Shown here in pieces: positions 22,249 to 31,606 of a stretch of DNA of 64,000 nt. A program made the position numbers and the translations under genes. Source of the stretch: Gaeumannomyces sp. JS-464 (lineage: Eukaryota > Ascomycota > Sordariomycetes > Magnaporthales > Magnaporthaceae); assembly GCA_002197995.1 (NCBI GenBank), contig NGZR01000005.1:3348001-3412000 (forward strand), read 5' to 3'. The notes beneath the pieces were generated by a model. It saw only the letters and a list, made by a program, of their open reading frames with translations. It was not told the origin of the DNA and made no database searches. Numbering within the stretch: position 1 is the stretch's first letter; each line of letters begins with the position of its first letter.

Positions 22249-22989
22249 TCGGCTGTACCGCACGGTACGGTACCGTACGAGGTACAAAATCGTTGAGGAG
22301 GGGGGGGGGGGGGTGTCAAGTACCGTCAGGGGGGGCCTGGCCAGTGCCCGTCTGCCAAAAAACAAGGGAAATGGCGGAAAGTAAGGTTTAACCGCTATTT
22401 TAAAGGATAAAGGGCACAAATGCTGTTGTTATTAGGACGCGACGCAGGAATTTAGCCAGTAACAGTTGAAATTAGCCCAAATCACTACCAAAAATGTTTT
22501 TTAATAGTACTTTAATACCAGGCGTTAGCCAATAATGCTTTTAATGTCACGGGGTTAAGCCGAAGGCTGGAAACGAGGTGATCACGATAGTAGCGGGTAG
22601 GTCAAAGGGGTTGGTGCCTATATTGCTATAGGGTAGATACAACAACTTCAGCTTGATCGCTGGCAATCTGGGATTGCCACGATCAATCTGCCTAAGGGGC
22701 CCAGCGGTGGTTGACCCGGATCACGTGACCCTGGATGACTCAGGCATCCAGGCCTGGAGCCTCCTTCCTGGAGGCAGGCCTCTGGTGAGTCAACTCCTCC
22801 AGGTCCTTTACACTAGCCCAAAAAGGGCTTCCGCAAGCGAAAACGAGGTAACGAGCCACGCCGAATACAATAAATTGCCGAAAAACCGCAATAATTATTA
22901 TTTTATTTATCGACGAGGGCCTGTATTAGGCAACCCATCGTCTCAGCTGCCGTTTCGACTTGCCTGTGCAGTTCGCTTTCCAGCACCGA
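22249..22989. other. Gene-free stretch with palindrome, G-run and possible LTR-like remnant
   Basis: The stretch holds an inverted-repeat cluster around 22255-22286, a run of about a dozen G near 22295-22310 and a shorter G run near 22328. A segment starting TGTCACGGGG at 22545 has the look of an LTR start, but no matching end or target duplication was found. The right part (22810-22930) is AT-richer. No coding frame is convincing. Confidence 0.5.
22255..22286. repeat. Nested palindrome (hairpin-forming)
   Basis: GTACGGTACCGTAC at 22265-22278 is a perfect 14-bp palindrome. It is enclosed by TGTACC (22255-22260) and GGTACA (22281-22286), also inverted. It lies exactly where the NLR remnant breaks off and just before a poly-G run, so it may be a transposon terminal repeat or a breakpoint scar. 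Confidence 0.65.
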
Positions 22990-24210
22990 CCCTCAGCGCT
23001 TGGGGGCATCGTCCAGTCCTGCTCCCGCAGGATGAGAGACGGTGGCTTCCGCGTGAAGCTGGGTCGACGCGGCGAGCGCTCTGTCTTGGGCCGAGCGTGC
23101 CCTCCAAAGCTCCGCGCAGCGCGTGGCCCACATTTTGCGTTTTCCCGTGTCTTTTAGCTTGTTGTATGCCACTGCCACCATGCGCGCCGCTGAGCCTTTG
23201 AGCCATGTGCCGTCGGAGGTCTCGATAATGTCGTACATCCACTTGCCGGACTCGATACCAGAGACTCACGACCGTCCTTTGTGAGCCACCCTGCCGTGGT
23301 TCTTAGCTTGAGAAGCACACCGAGCAAGGGCGCCCCTCGCTTCTCTGGCGAACTGCCATCCCGTGTCAACAAGTGCGAGCTGTACTTCGAAATACTCTGG
23401 CCAGTTAACATTGAAAGCAGGCGGTGGACTGCTGCTAACCGGGCCGCCATATAGCCGTGGTCCTCGAAGACCTTCAGGTAGCCTTCTAATGCTGGCCAAC
23501 CCTCGACAGGACCCGTCGCTCCGGTGGATAGCGCTCGACAGACCATCTGGAATTTCATGGCTACTTCGCCGAGAACGTTTTCAGTCTCATGATACTGTTC
23601 GATAGCTCGGTTCTCGAGGAGCTTGCCGGATCGTCTCCGGCGTCGTGTGCTAGCTGCGATACGAAGCTTGAGGCCTCCACTCTAAAGGACGGTGGCGTTT
23701 CCAGTGAATCGGCAAATCTCTCCGCAAGGCCTTTAACTTCTTGTATACTGATACCATACAGGGTGGCGTTTCGAGGCATTGCGGCAGAGTGGAAACACCA
23801 GATGGGAAGGCGATGCTCACGACGTCCTCAGTAAGCTCGTCGTATCCACACGGTGGATCTATCGACGCCATTGCAAATAGTAGCGAGCGGGCCCGCTCGA
23901 CACTCCCGCCGAGTCCCTCGCAATGTCCACTCAACAGGATCTTGAGGTTCAGTACTTGCAGCTGGAGACGGAGTCGGCGAAGGGAGTTCGTGTCGGCCTC
24001 TTCCAGATCTGCCAGATACTGCTCCGCGGCAACCATGGCCTTTGCGTAGTAGCCTTGTTTGTGCAAGGTCTCGGCAAAGTCAACTGATATCTGGCCACGG
24101 CCCAGGATGTCTCGGGCCTCGGCGGACTTCAGAGCCACCGCGGCTGTCTCGTACCTACCGCGGTCGACCATGTCAAGGATTTCCGCCCGAAGCGACCCAG
24201 CGTGCTCCAT
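22990..24210 (-). pseudogene. Truncated TPR paralogue of the 27656-31219 TPR-CHAT gene
   Basis: An ATG at 24210 opens a frame similar to the start of the plus-strand TPR-CHAT gene: both begin with a helix of the form R/E-A-(E/R)-x-L, then R-G-R-Y-E-T-A (here) against L-G-K-Y-D-E-A. Farther on, the segment encoded near 23130-23190 (L-K-G-S-A-A-R-M...K-M-W-A-T-R) aligns with L-K-G-W-A-C-N-T...G-M-W-A-T-K of the other gene. Reading requires frame changes near 23770, 23560 and 23270. Homology ends near 22990, well before any CHAT domain. It is best read as a decayed, C-terminally deleted duplicate. It lies 110 bp downstream of the hydrolase gene on the same strand. Confidence 0.68.
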
Positions 24211-24320
24211 TGTGGTCTTTCCAGGATTTAAGAGGATAGCAGAGAGAAATCCCTTAGAACGCAGGGCTGAGTGCCTATGGTGGTTGGTAAACGAGATATG
24301 TTGGTCTATCATCTCTCTAC

Positions 24321-26650
24321 TCATGCAGCTAGCGGCTTGGGAGCCCGGATCTTCAGCAAATCGCGAATACAGACTAGAGCCCTCTCATAATCGTCAGCGA
24401 GCCTCTCCCACTTGACCATCTCCGAGTGAGCCCTATTGATCGGGAAGACGAATTTATCTCCGGTTTCCCATGGCCGGCCATGGGTGGCAGATTTCTCGTT
24501 TACCAAGACGACGGCAGTGCCTTCCATCGTCAACTTTCCGTTCTCCTAAGCGCGGGTTAGTATCTGCGGAGATTTAGGACTTAAGATTAGGTGGATTATG
24601 AACTGCACCATCATCGCTGTTCCCGAGACACATGTCTCGTAGAAGGAATAGATGACCGAGTCACGCCGGTCGAAGATCTTAGGAAACACCGAAGCCTGGC
24701 CCTCGAGGAAGGTCGAGCCGATGCTTAAAGAGCCCAAGAACTCGGCATTAGGCTGCTCCTTAATGATGGAGAGAAGCGCCGTGTTATCCATTCCGCGGTT
24801 GGGTACCCCAAAGAACAGAGCTCCCAATGTTGCGTTGAGGTTTGCTCGATCTTCATCGTCCGAATTCGGGCCGCCCAAAATGACCAAGAGCTGTAGTGAG
24901 TGAGTAGGTGTGCGCCCCATTATAAAGACTTGGGTGAAACGGCTGAGAAACGGAGCACAAACCTCCTTGACCAAAAGCCCGCCAAGACTGTGACAGATGA
25001 AGATCATAGGGCGGCGTGACACGCCATCCTACTGAGGTCAGTGTCCATACGCCTGAGGGCCAGCCGGGCTCTAAGGAATTGACTGACTCTTCGGATCGCG
25101 CGCAAGGATAGCCTTAGCGTTCTAGCCAAGTCGCGGATGCTTTGGAAGCAAGGGCTCTTCTCGACGTGCGCGTCGTAGCCGTAGACGAGAACCCGAGCCC
25201 TTATCCCGGCCGAAGGTCCATCAGTGAAGAGATCACGTGCCAGCGACTCCTCAAGCCACATGTAGGTGCCGCCACGTTCTTTGAAAGAGCCGTATGCGTG
25301 CCCACCCAAGCCGTGAACCGCGATGATACTGCGGTACGTGGTAATGAGCATCGGTGTGGTGAATGACCCGGGGAGAAAGGGTAGAAAAGAGGGGGGCATC
25401 ATTTTTTCAAGTCGGACGTTAGGACGAATGAAGCGTGCTACATACTCGATATGACTCTCAGACGAGCCGTTAAATGCTTGCCCAAGAGATGAGAATCCTA
25501 GGAAACCAGTGTCAAAGACGAGAGTGAGAGCCGCGCTGAGGCTTTCTCCTTCCCGCCGCTGCGGCCGGTCGATGGATAGCGTCCACTCGTTCCTGGGTGT
25601 CTTTCCCGATAGCTCGTGGGGCTGTGCGTTAAACGATACGACTGCCATCTGCTCTAGCCGGTACGGATTGGGAGCGAAGGTGTGTACGTGTACTCGGTTC
25701 TCGTTGTGTCCGAAAGCTGCCGATAGGGCCTCGACGAAGCTATCTCTGCTGTAAAAACCTGGGATTCCCCGAACTCGGTATACCTTCACCAGTTTTGATT
25801 CCGCTTTGGCCGGGATTTCGGATTTGGAGAGGGAGTGGCTTGCCAGTGCAACAGATCCGTTTATGGCCGGGAGGGACATCGCTCCCGCCTCGAAAATGTA
25901 CTTGACTAGGATAGGGATTTCGAGCGCCGATAGGTCTGGACGGGGCAGCTGCATACCCCTAGTTGTGACGCCGTCGAACAACAATGGATCGTCCTTGGAC
26001 CAGGGGAGGGTGAATAACGGAACCCCCAAAGCCGTCGTGGCTTCGACGTCGACGGTAGCTCTGAACGGCACAGAGCAAGCCACGACGGCCGCCACATGAA
26101 TCGAGTCGCAGATGCCGAACTTGCTGCCCTTGGTCTCGCGCACCGTCCAGATGACCTCGTTGGGTACTTCACTATTTTGTGCTGTCCAATCCCGGCCCCG
26201 AACGGAGTACTCCCCGTCCGGCCGGATGAGGTCCTCTTCAGAAGGCGCCGAGGTCGGTCCGGGTCCTGAAAGAGGCCCAGACGCGGGATGAGTACGATTG
26301 CCGGTTGGGAAGATCTTGCAGACGGCGGGCTGCTTGTGCGGCGGCGGTGAATTTGTCTGTGTCTCAAACGACAGGGATATCTCCGCTCGCTTGAACCGTA
26401 GCGGTCCTTCTTTGGCTCGAAAGCCGAACTTCATCACCAACAACATGGCCTTGTATGAACCATAGGACCCGTAGGCCACCGACAAGACGGTGCCAAGGAG
26501 ACCAAGACCTATGATGTCCACTTGTGTGATTTTGGCTCTAGGGTCGGTCCCGGCGTTGTGTTGTCCAAGTTTGCCGGCACCGCCATCCTCCTCGAACTGG
26601 CGATACCTCGGTCGCCAGGATTCGGGTCCTCCAGTAAAAGACGAGTTCAT
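24321..26650 (-). CDS. SesB-like alpha/beta hydrolase (putative lipase/esterase), five exons
   Basis: Exons, 5' to 3' on the minus strand: 26650-25446, 25328-25088, 25028-24963, 24890-24609, 24545-24321. Introns: 25329-25445 (GTATGT...CGCAG, 117 nt), 25029-25087 (GTCAGT...AGTAG, 59 nt), 24891-24962 (GTTTGT...TACAG, 72 nt), 24546-24608 (GTGCAG, branch TACTAAC, TTAG, 63 nt). All keep the domain in frame. The ATG at 26650 is chosen because the open sequence upstream has no ATG. The N-terminus has a hydrophobic segment (about residues 45-65) that may anchor the protein. An RRM-like region follows (V-Y-R-V-R-G-I-P...). The hydrolase has V-H-G-L-G-G-H, the nucleophile motif C-H-S-L-G-G, G-A-L-F-F-G-V-P-N, and a probable catalytic His in N-R-A-H-S-E-M. 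In the SesB family such domains are NLR effectors; here no NB-ARC follows, so it is a stand-alone form. The substrate is unknown. Confidence 0.82.
25029..25087 (-). other. Intron in the alpha/beta hydrolase gene
   Basis: The 59-nt intron has donor GTCAGT, a CTGAC branch-like motif and acceptor AGTAG. Without it the frame hits a stop 15 codons later. With it, the frame joins the segment ending A-I-R-R to the one carrying C-H-S-L-G-G. The donor is weaker than consensus, so the exact donor could differ by a few bases. Confidence 0.7.
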
Positions 26651-26975
26651 GACGGTCGTTGAGCCTCCGACGGGATGATGGACCCGTAGAGGATAGAACG
26701 GAACGTTACGCAAGCTTGAATTGAAAGCGGGAAGGGCACAGCGCTGAGGACGTTAGCGCGCATGTGATTGTCCACGTGATGACCCGGCCATTGGTAGGTC
26801 GTCGTTGGTGCAAGCCTGGTCGACGAGCAGAAAGCAGAAGCGGCATTGGCCATTGGCCAAGTAGCTGCATGCGTGGACGCCCCGTTGGGCTTGCGCCCGA
26901 CGGACAGCCTAAAATATGTCCCGCGTGCAGGCGCACTTGAACCTTGAACTCGTATCATACCACCCACAGCCTAAC
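26651..26975 (-). promoter_or_regulatory. Upstream region of the hydrolase gene with three CCAAT boxes
   Basis: On the minus strand CCAAT occurs at 26845-26849, 26852-26856 and 26790-26794, about 140-205 bp before the ATG at 26650. CCAAT boxes bind the HAP/NF-Y-type complex in fungi; function here is inferred. Confidence 0.5.
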
Positions 26976-27037
26976 ATGGGCAGCGTGCTCAACACGTCGT
27001 CGGCGGTCGCTGGGCTCCTCAGCGTAACGATACAAAG
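26976..27037 (+). pseudogene. Orphan first exon resembling an N-terminal domain of fungal STAND proteins
   Basis: The ATG at 26976 has A at -3. It starts a 20-codon frame with the pattern M-G-S-V...S-A-V-A-G-L-L-S-V-T-I-Q, then a consensus-type donor GTAGGT at 27038. Many fungal NLR and STAND proteins begin with a short hydrophobic helix of the form V-A-G-L-L-S-L-x-I. No second exon follows: the next 400 bp hold CA-rich low-complexity sequence, hairpins and a LINE fragment. It is either a relic first exon or a chance match, and it is short. Confidence 0.42.
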
Positions 27038-27049
27038 GTAGGTCCCTTT

Positions 27050-27160
27050 CAACACAGCACCTTCCCCAGCACAGCAACACCACACCCTACCCAGCACCAG
27101 CACCAGCACCATAACCCCTCCCCAAAGCCGGCACCAGCCGCCCCCCTCCGCCATACTCGC
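27050..27160. repeat. CA/CC-rich low-complexity stretch
   Basis: Repeated CAGCAC and CACC units (CCAGCACCAGCACCAGCACC at about 27091-27110) give a pyrimidine/CA-rich tract without coding signal. Confidence 0.6.
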
Positions 27161-27216
27161 GACTCCTCCTCGGTCGACAGCATCCCAACGATACGCACGG
27201 CGCAAGATTGGCCTGC

Positions 27217-27420
27217 CTAAGCACGCACTTGTTAAGCACGCAGGCGCAAGATTTGCTTAACTGCAAGCGCCTTTATTTGTTGCCACGCGGGTGCTATACG
27301 TACGTATAGGTGGCATCGCACGCGCAAGATCTTCGCGCGGCTCTGTTTGCCAGCGTGTAGTAACGGCCCGACCTGCACCACGCTGGCAAACCGCGCGGCC
27401 TTTCGTTCGATACGCGATAA
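27217..27420. repeat. Cluster of hairpins and short direct repeats, possible non-autonomous element
   Basis: TAAGCACGCA occurs twice within 30 bp (27217-27245). A perfect 16-bp palindrome, CTATACGTACGTATAG, lies at 27294-27309, enclosed by TGCCAC (27281-27286) and GTGGCA (27310-27315). A perfect 13-bp inverted repeat, GTTTGCCAGCGTG (27345-27357) and CACGCTGGCAAAC (27379-27391), has a 21-nt loop. No target duplication was found. It lies immediately upstream of a LINE 3' fragment and the TPR-CHAT gene. Confidence 0.6.
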
Positions 27421-27454
27421 ACATACAAGGAGCACACCGGGTTGGAATTAGGCC

Positions 27455-27590
27455 CCCCAGCCCCCGAACACTTCTTTTTTTGGCCGGGCCCAGGGGGGTG
27501 CCGAGGTCCCCTCCGCCCAAACCCGGCCTTACTATTTTCCCCGGCACTTTGCCGGCCGATTGCATTCCTCTACCACCCCAGGTAGGTGTA
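27455..27590 (+). mobile_element. Fragment of LINE 3' untranslated region
   Basis: The order of motifs (GGCCGGGCCC, CCGAGG, AACCCGGCCTTAC, CCCCGGCA, GCCGGCCGA) matches the LINE 3' UTR at 15195-15290 in the same order with small changes. It carries no RIP signature and lacks the ACTC tail. It ends about 65 bp before the ATG at 27656. Confidence 0.7.
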
Positions 27591-27623
27591 CCACTTTTGC
27601 CCTGCGACTTACCAACATGGGCA

Positions 27624-27630
27624 TATAAAA
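27624..27630 (+). promoter_or_regulatory. TATA-like box upstream of the TPR-CHAT gene
   Basis: TATAAAA lies 26 bp before the ATG at 27656 and about 210 bp before the in-frame alternative ATG at 27840. The spacing to the first ATG is short for a leader, which favours a downstream start. Confidence 0.45.
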
Positions 27631-27655
27631 GCGGCTGCCCGGTTCCGAGTTGAGG

Positions 27656-30600
27656 ATGCAGGATGCAATTTCAGAAGCTCGGTATCTTCGAGATTTGGGA
27701 AAGTATGACGAGGCAACGGAAATTCTGCGACGTACACTAGCCGCAGCTAATGGCGTTGGGCGCCTCTCAACGCTTTCCGAGCTTACCACGACCCTAAAGA
27801 ATCAGGGGCTGTGGAAGGATTCTTTCGAGGCTCTGCAGAATGGGAATCCAGTCTGCGTCGGATGAGGACAAGGAGCAACCAGTCTTCCTCCAACTCCAGA
27901 TGGACGCGCTTCTTCTACGGCCCCTTGTCCTCGCGTCGTTCAAGGGGGTTCGGGCCCAGGCATCCGCTGTCTTTCGACGACTTCTCGAATTGCGAAGTGC
28001 CGAGGTTGTTCATGAACTTGATTCTCTATGGGTACGTCTGCTAGACGTGAAGTGCTTGGGTGCGCAAGACTATGGGAAGCTGATAGTACTTAGATCCAAA
28101 CAAGCCTTTCGTACATCTCTCTGCTTGCGATTTCCAGCCAATACCACGACCCTGGCCAACAGGAATACGTCGAGGCTGCTGCCGGCTGGACACTACCCGC
28201 AATCGGTAGGCTGATGGAGTGTAATCGACACCGAGAGGCCCTCCAAGTCGCAACGGTCTGTGTCGGACTGGCCGACTCGCCCCTCTTCTGTCAACGGCCG
28301 TTCCTGAGCCGTGAGAACTGGGTGCAAGTTTTAGACGACCTGATTTCATCTCCAGGATCGACGCCGTTAATCAAAGCAAACGCGATAAGTTTGCGGATTC
28401 AGCACGCAGACGAGCTCGTTCCACAGGGCAGATTGGATGAGCTGCGGACAACGGCTATGCAAATCTTCGGAGACGGGAGCCATGTTCACGGCGCAATTGA
28501 CCTTCGAATCCACCAGGCCGGGAAAGGCATCAAGAAGGACCACAAGCAACTCACTGATGAGCTAGTCGACGAGCTCAAGGGTTATTTCGGGGTATACGAG
28601 GCGAACAACGCCATTGGTCCCTATCTAAGAGCCGTTCAGGCTATCCTGGCAAACATTGCCGCGTGGCAAGCATTTGACTTTCGACTCGCTCTTACCAATA
28701 TGCTCGACAGCCTCGTCCAGGTGTCGGGTGCGAAGCTGGAGTCGTACACGATTCAACTTCGCCTTCTCGCCACATGGCTCGCGCATTCCGGTAACTCAGG
28801 TAAGGTGATCGAGGGCGCCTCGGCCCTCGGTTCCCTCGTCGGCGAGGAAGACTGCCGGCGGTTGAAGGGATGGGCCTGCAACACCTTAGCCCAGGCGTAT
28901 GATCAACTCGGAGATTTTGAAAGGTCGGGGATGTGGGCAACCAAGGCAGCGGCGGCGTGGGGCGAGGCATTCCCGATTGAAACGGCTCAGGCGACCAGGG
29001 CCGTGATCCAATCTCGAATCATGGCATTCAGGTGTGGGCAACACGTATCAGTCGAAAGCATCATCACTTTCGCCGAGTCTGAGATTGAAGTTGATCTCAG
29101 GAACGAGAGACTTGGCCCGGCCCTCGACAAGATGGAGATCATTCTGTCTCAGATCTTCGTCCCCAGACGAGATGCTCGCTGTCAGCCTTGGATGGATCAG
29201 ATGGAGCAAATCGCGCGGAAACTGTCTCAGGAGACAACAGAGGAGGGAGATATACGGACAGCAGCCGTTTTCCAACAACGTGGCCTAGCTCTTCTCAACA
29301 ATGGGCAATCAGAACGAGGCACCGATCAGGAAGCAAGGGCTGTGGATCATCTGGAGACGGCGGTGAAACTATACATGAGGCATCAGCGTCTACCAGAGGC
29401 TGCCTCGACAAGACAGATGCAAGCTCTCGTCTTGTTTTCGATTTTCCAGAAACAGCCGGCCGTGGGCACCCTTCAGCGCTGCGTCGAGCTAATCTCCATC
29501 GCCAGAGATGCCTTCCAAGCCGTCGAGCATACGCAATTTATCACCGAGTCGGCTCACTGGCATGCTCGTTATCTGTACCACGCTTGGCTCCGGGGATGGA
29601 CTACCGGATCGACCGCGCTTGATGCGTTGCAAGAAGCTGAAGAATCCTGGGCCGACCAGAGGAGGGACATGTCGGTCTTTGCAACTCTCGAAGCTGTATC
29701 AAGGAGACAACAGCTGAACTCGGCCGGGAAACCGAGAGACATATACAAGATGGCTTTCCACATCTGTCAGATGGAAGGAAAGGTCCACGATATTTGGCAT
29801 TGGGTCCAGAGAGCAAAGGCCCGAAGTCTGTCCGATCAGCTGGGAATCGATATGTTGATTCCGGCCACGATCCGAGAGCAGATCATCTGCGAGCCGAAGT
29901 TGTGGGACCTTGTCAAGCAAGAAGACGAACTCACTCGGCAAATTGCAGCTAGTGAAACGGCGGTGCGCCTTAGGCTACGAGGCGAACTCCATGCGCTTCA
30001 CCGCCGTATGGCGGAGCAGCCCCTTCTCAGCACCGTCCTGGACCTCCGCCGCGGCAACCCGGTCACGCTTCCCCAGGTTCTCCGTCTCGAACTACAGCCA
30101 GTAGGCGAGAGATGGCAGACGGGTATTGCGTTTGTCGACTGGGTAGACATAAACGGCGATATTTGGATCATAGTTCTGAGAAAGGACGGCGCACCGAAGT
30201 GGGCAAACTGTGGATTAGGGGCCGCCACGGTTGCGGACTGGAAAAGGCGGTGGCTGGAGGCGAAGCCGGGTGAGAATTCCTCTTTTGAGGATACGGAATA
30301 CGAGGAGGACGAGGAAGAATTCCCTCTACGCAGCCTGGATCGACTGGTGACGGCGCTGCGGGGACTGACGGACGAGGGAGACCTTTTGGTATTCTGTGCC
30401 ACAGGAGTCCTCCACTCTATCCCACTTCACGCCCTCTTCTTATCAGAAGACACGCCTGTCATCCGTCACAACCCGGTCGTCTACTGCGCAAGCCTGACGA
30501 CCTTCTGGCAATGCTGGCAGCGAGCCAAAACCAACGCACACACCAACCTGCCTTGGACGATGGTAGGTGTGTACGAGAATCGGCCAGACCACGACTTCCA

Positions 30601-31219
30601 ACCAGCCGAGCGAGACGATGTCTATAAGTCACTGGTATGCCTCGCACAGACACACGGTGCAGACGCGGTGACAGGCGCCGCGGCGACACGGGAGTTCATC
30701 GCGGGAGCGCTTCAGGGCTCCGCCGTCTGCCACTTCCACGGCCACTGCAAGCTCGACCGCGCGGCGCTGGCGGACCAGGGCGTCGAGATGTCTGACGGTA
30801 TTCTGTCCGTGCGCGACGTCTTCGACCTCAAGATGCGGTCGCCGCACATCACACTCGTCGCCTGCGACTCGGCGTCGCAGGGCATCGCGCCAGGCGACGA
30901 GCCCTTGGGCCTCGTCACCGCGCTACTCTGCGCGGGGGCCGGCTCCGTCATCGGCACTCTCTGGCCCACCGCATCCCGAACCGGTCGGACGTTCGCCGGT
31001 GGCCTCTACGCCGAACTCGAGGCCCAGCGCGCGGGCCTGACCACGTCGTCGGGGACCGGAGTCCGGGACGGACGCATACTTAACCTGGCGGTCGCAGCGC
31101 AGCGGGCGGTGCTCAAACTGCGAGGGGACAGCAAAACACGGCAGCCGTACCATTGGGCTTCCTTCGTCTTACATGGCTCGTGGTTTCTAAGCACCACGGC
31201 AACCCCATCAGGACACTGA
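27656..31219 (+). CDS. TPR-CHAT protein (caspase-like protease), nearly intact, N-terminus ambiguous
   Basis: The main exon 28094-31219 is open for over 1000 codons. An intron at 28032-28093 joins it to 27840-28031. The ancestral start appears to be the ATG at 27656: its ~60 codons resemble the N-terminus of the TPR paralogue at 24210. A single-base frame change is needed near 27840, however. Starting at ATG 27840 (A at -3) avoids it and gives about 1105 residues, so that may be the expressed form. TPR-type helices fill the first ~700 residues. An acidic patch (about 30285-30325) precedes the CHAT domain. This has L-L-V-F-C-A-T-G-V-L-H-S-I-P, the His motif H-F-H-G-H-C at 30731-30748, and the Cys motif V-A-C-D-S-A with Cys at 30863-30865. 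The usual H-G is H-C here. The end, H-W-A-S-F-V-L-H-G-S-W, is typical of CHAT. A caspase-like protease role is inferred; the substrate is unknown. Confidence 0.85.
28032..28093 (+). other. Intron in the TPR-CHAT gene
   Basis: The 62-nt intron has a strong GTACGT donor, a CTGAT branch-like motif and a CTTAG acceptor. It connects two long frames in phase 0, after the Trp codon 28029-28031 and before ATC at 28094. Confidence 0.75.
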
Positions 31220-31232
31220 GCGTCTTTGCAAC

Positions 31233-31606
31233 GAGTGAGTGAGTGAGTATATTTAACGTCGGTAAGTCGGCGTCTACCAGTCCCTGCCTCTCAGGGGAAT
31301 ACGACGTGCTGACGCTACCAAAGCTTATTTACACCAGGCTATAGTGCTGCTATCACGGCGGCTAACAAATTAAACCCGAATGCATACGGGGGTTGGGCCG
31401 CTTTCCGGCGCTCCTTGTTGGTGAGCGGGCGATCGGCGGTAAGTCGTAAATACGACGGGGCGTTGTGGGCGCAGCGGGTGGCAGCAGTGCGTTCGGCCGG
31501 CGAGTGTGCCGGGAAAGGGTAAGGCCGGGTTTGGGCAGGGGGGTTTTCGGAACCACCCTTGAGCTCGGCCGGGGTTGCGGGGGATCAACGAGCCCGTCAC
31601 GGCACA
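31233..31606 (-). mobile_element. 5'-truncated LINE 3' end, minus orientation
   Basis: This is the reverse complement of the LINE 3' UTR (compare 15175-15544). It begins with GAGT units, the complement of the ACTC tail, 14 bp after the TPR-CHAT stop codon. It extends to the position matching CTCGTTGGTCC of copy 2. Unlike copies 1 and 3 it is hardly RIP-mutated, consistent with its short length. It may supply 3' UTR or poly(A) sequence to the TPR-CHAT gene. Confidence 0.85.

Noticed and set aside
22545..22810. Solo LTR starting TGTCACGGGG
   Set aside because: No convincing CA end, matching copy or target duplication in the window.
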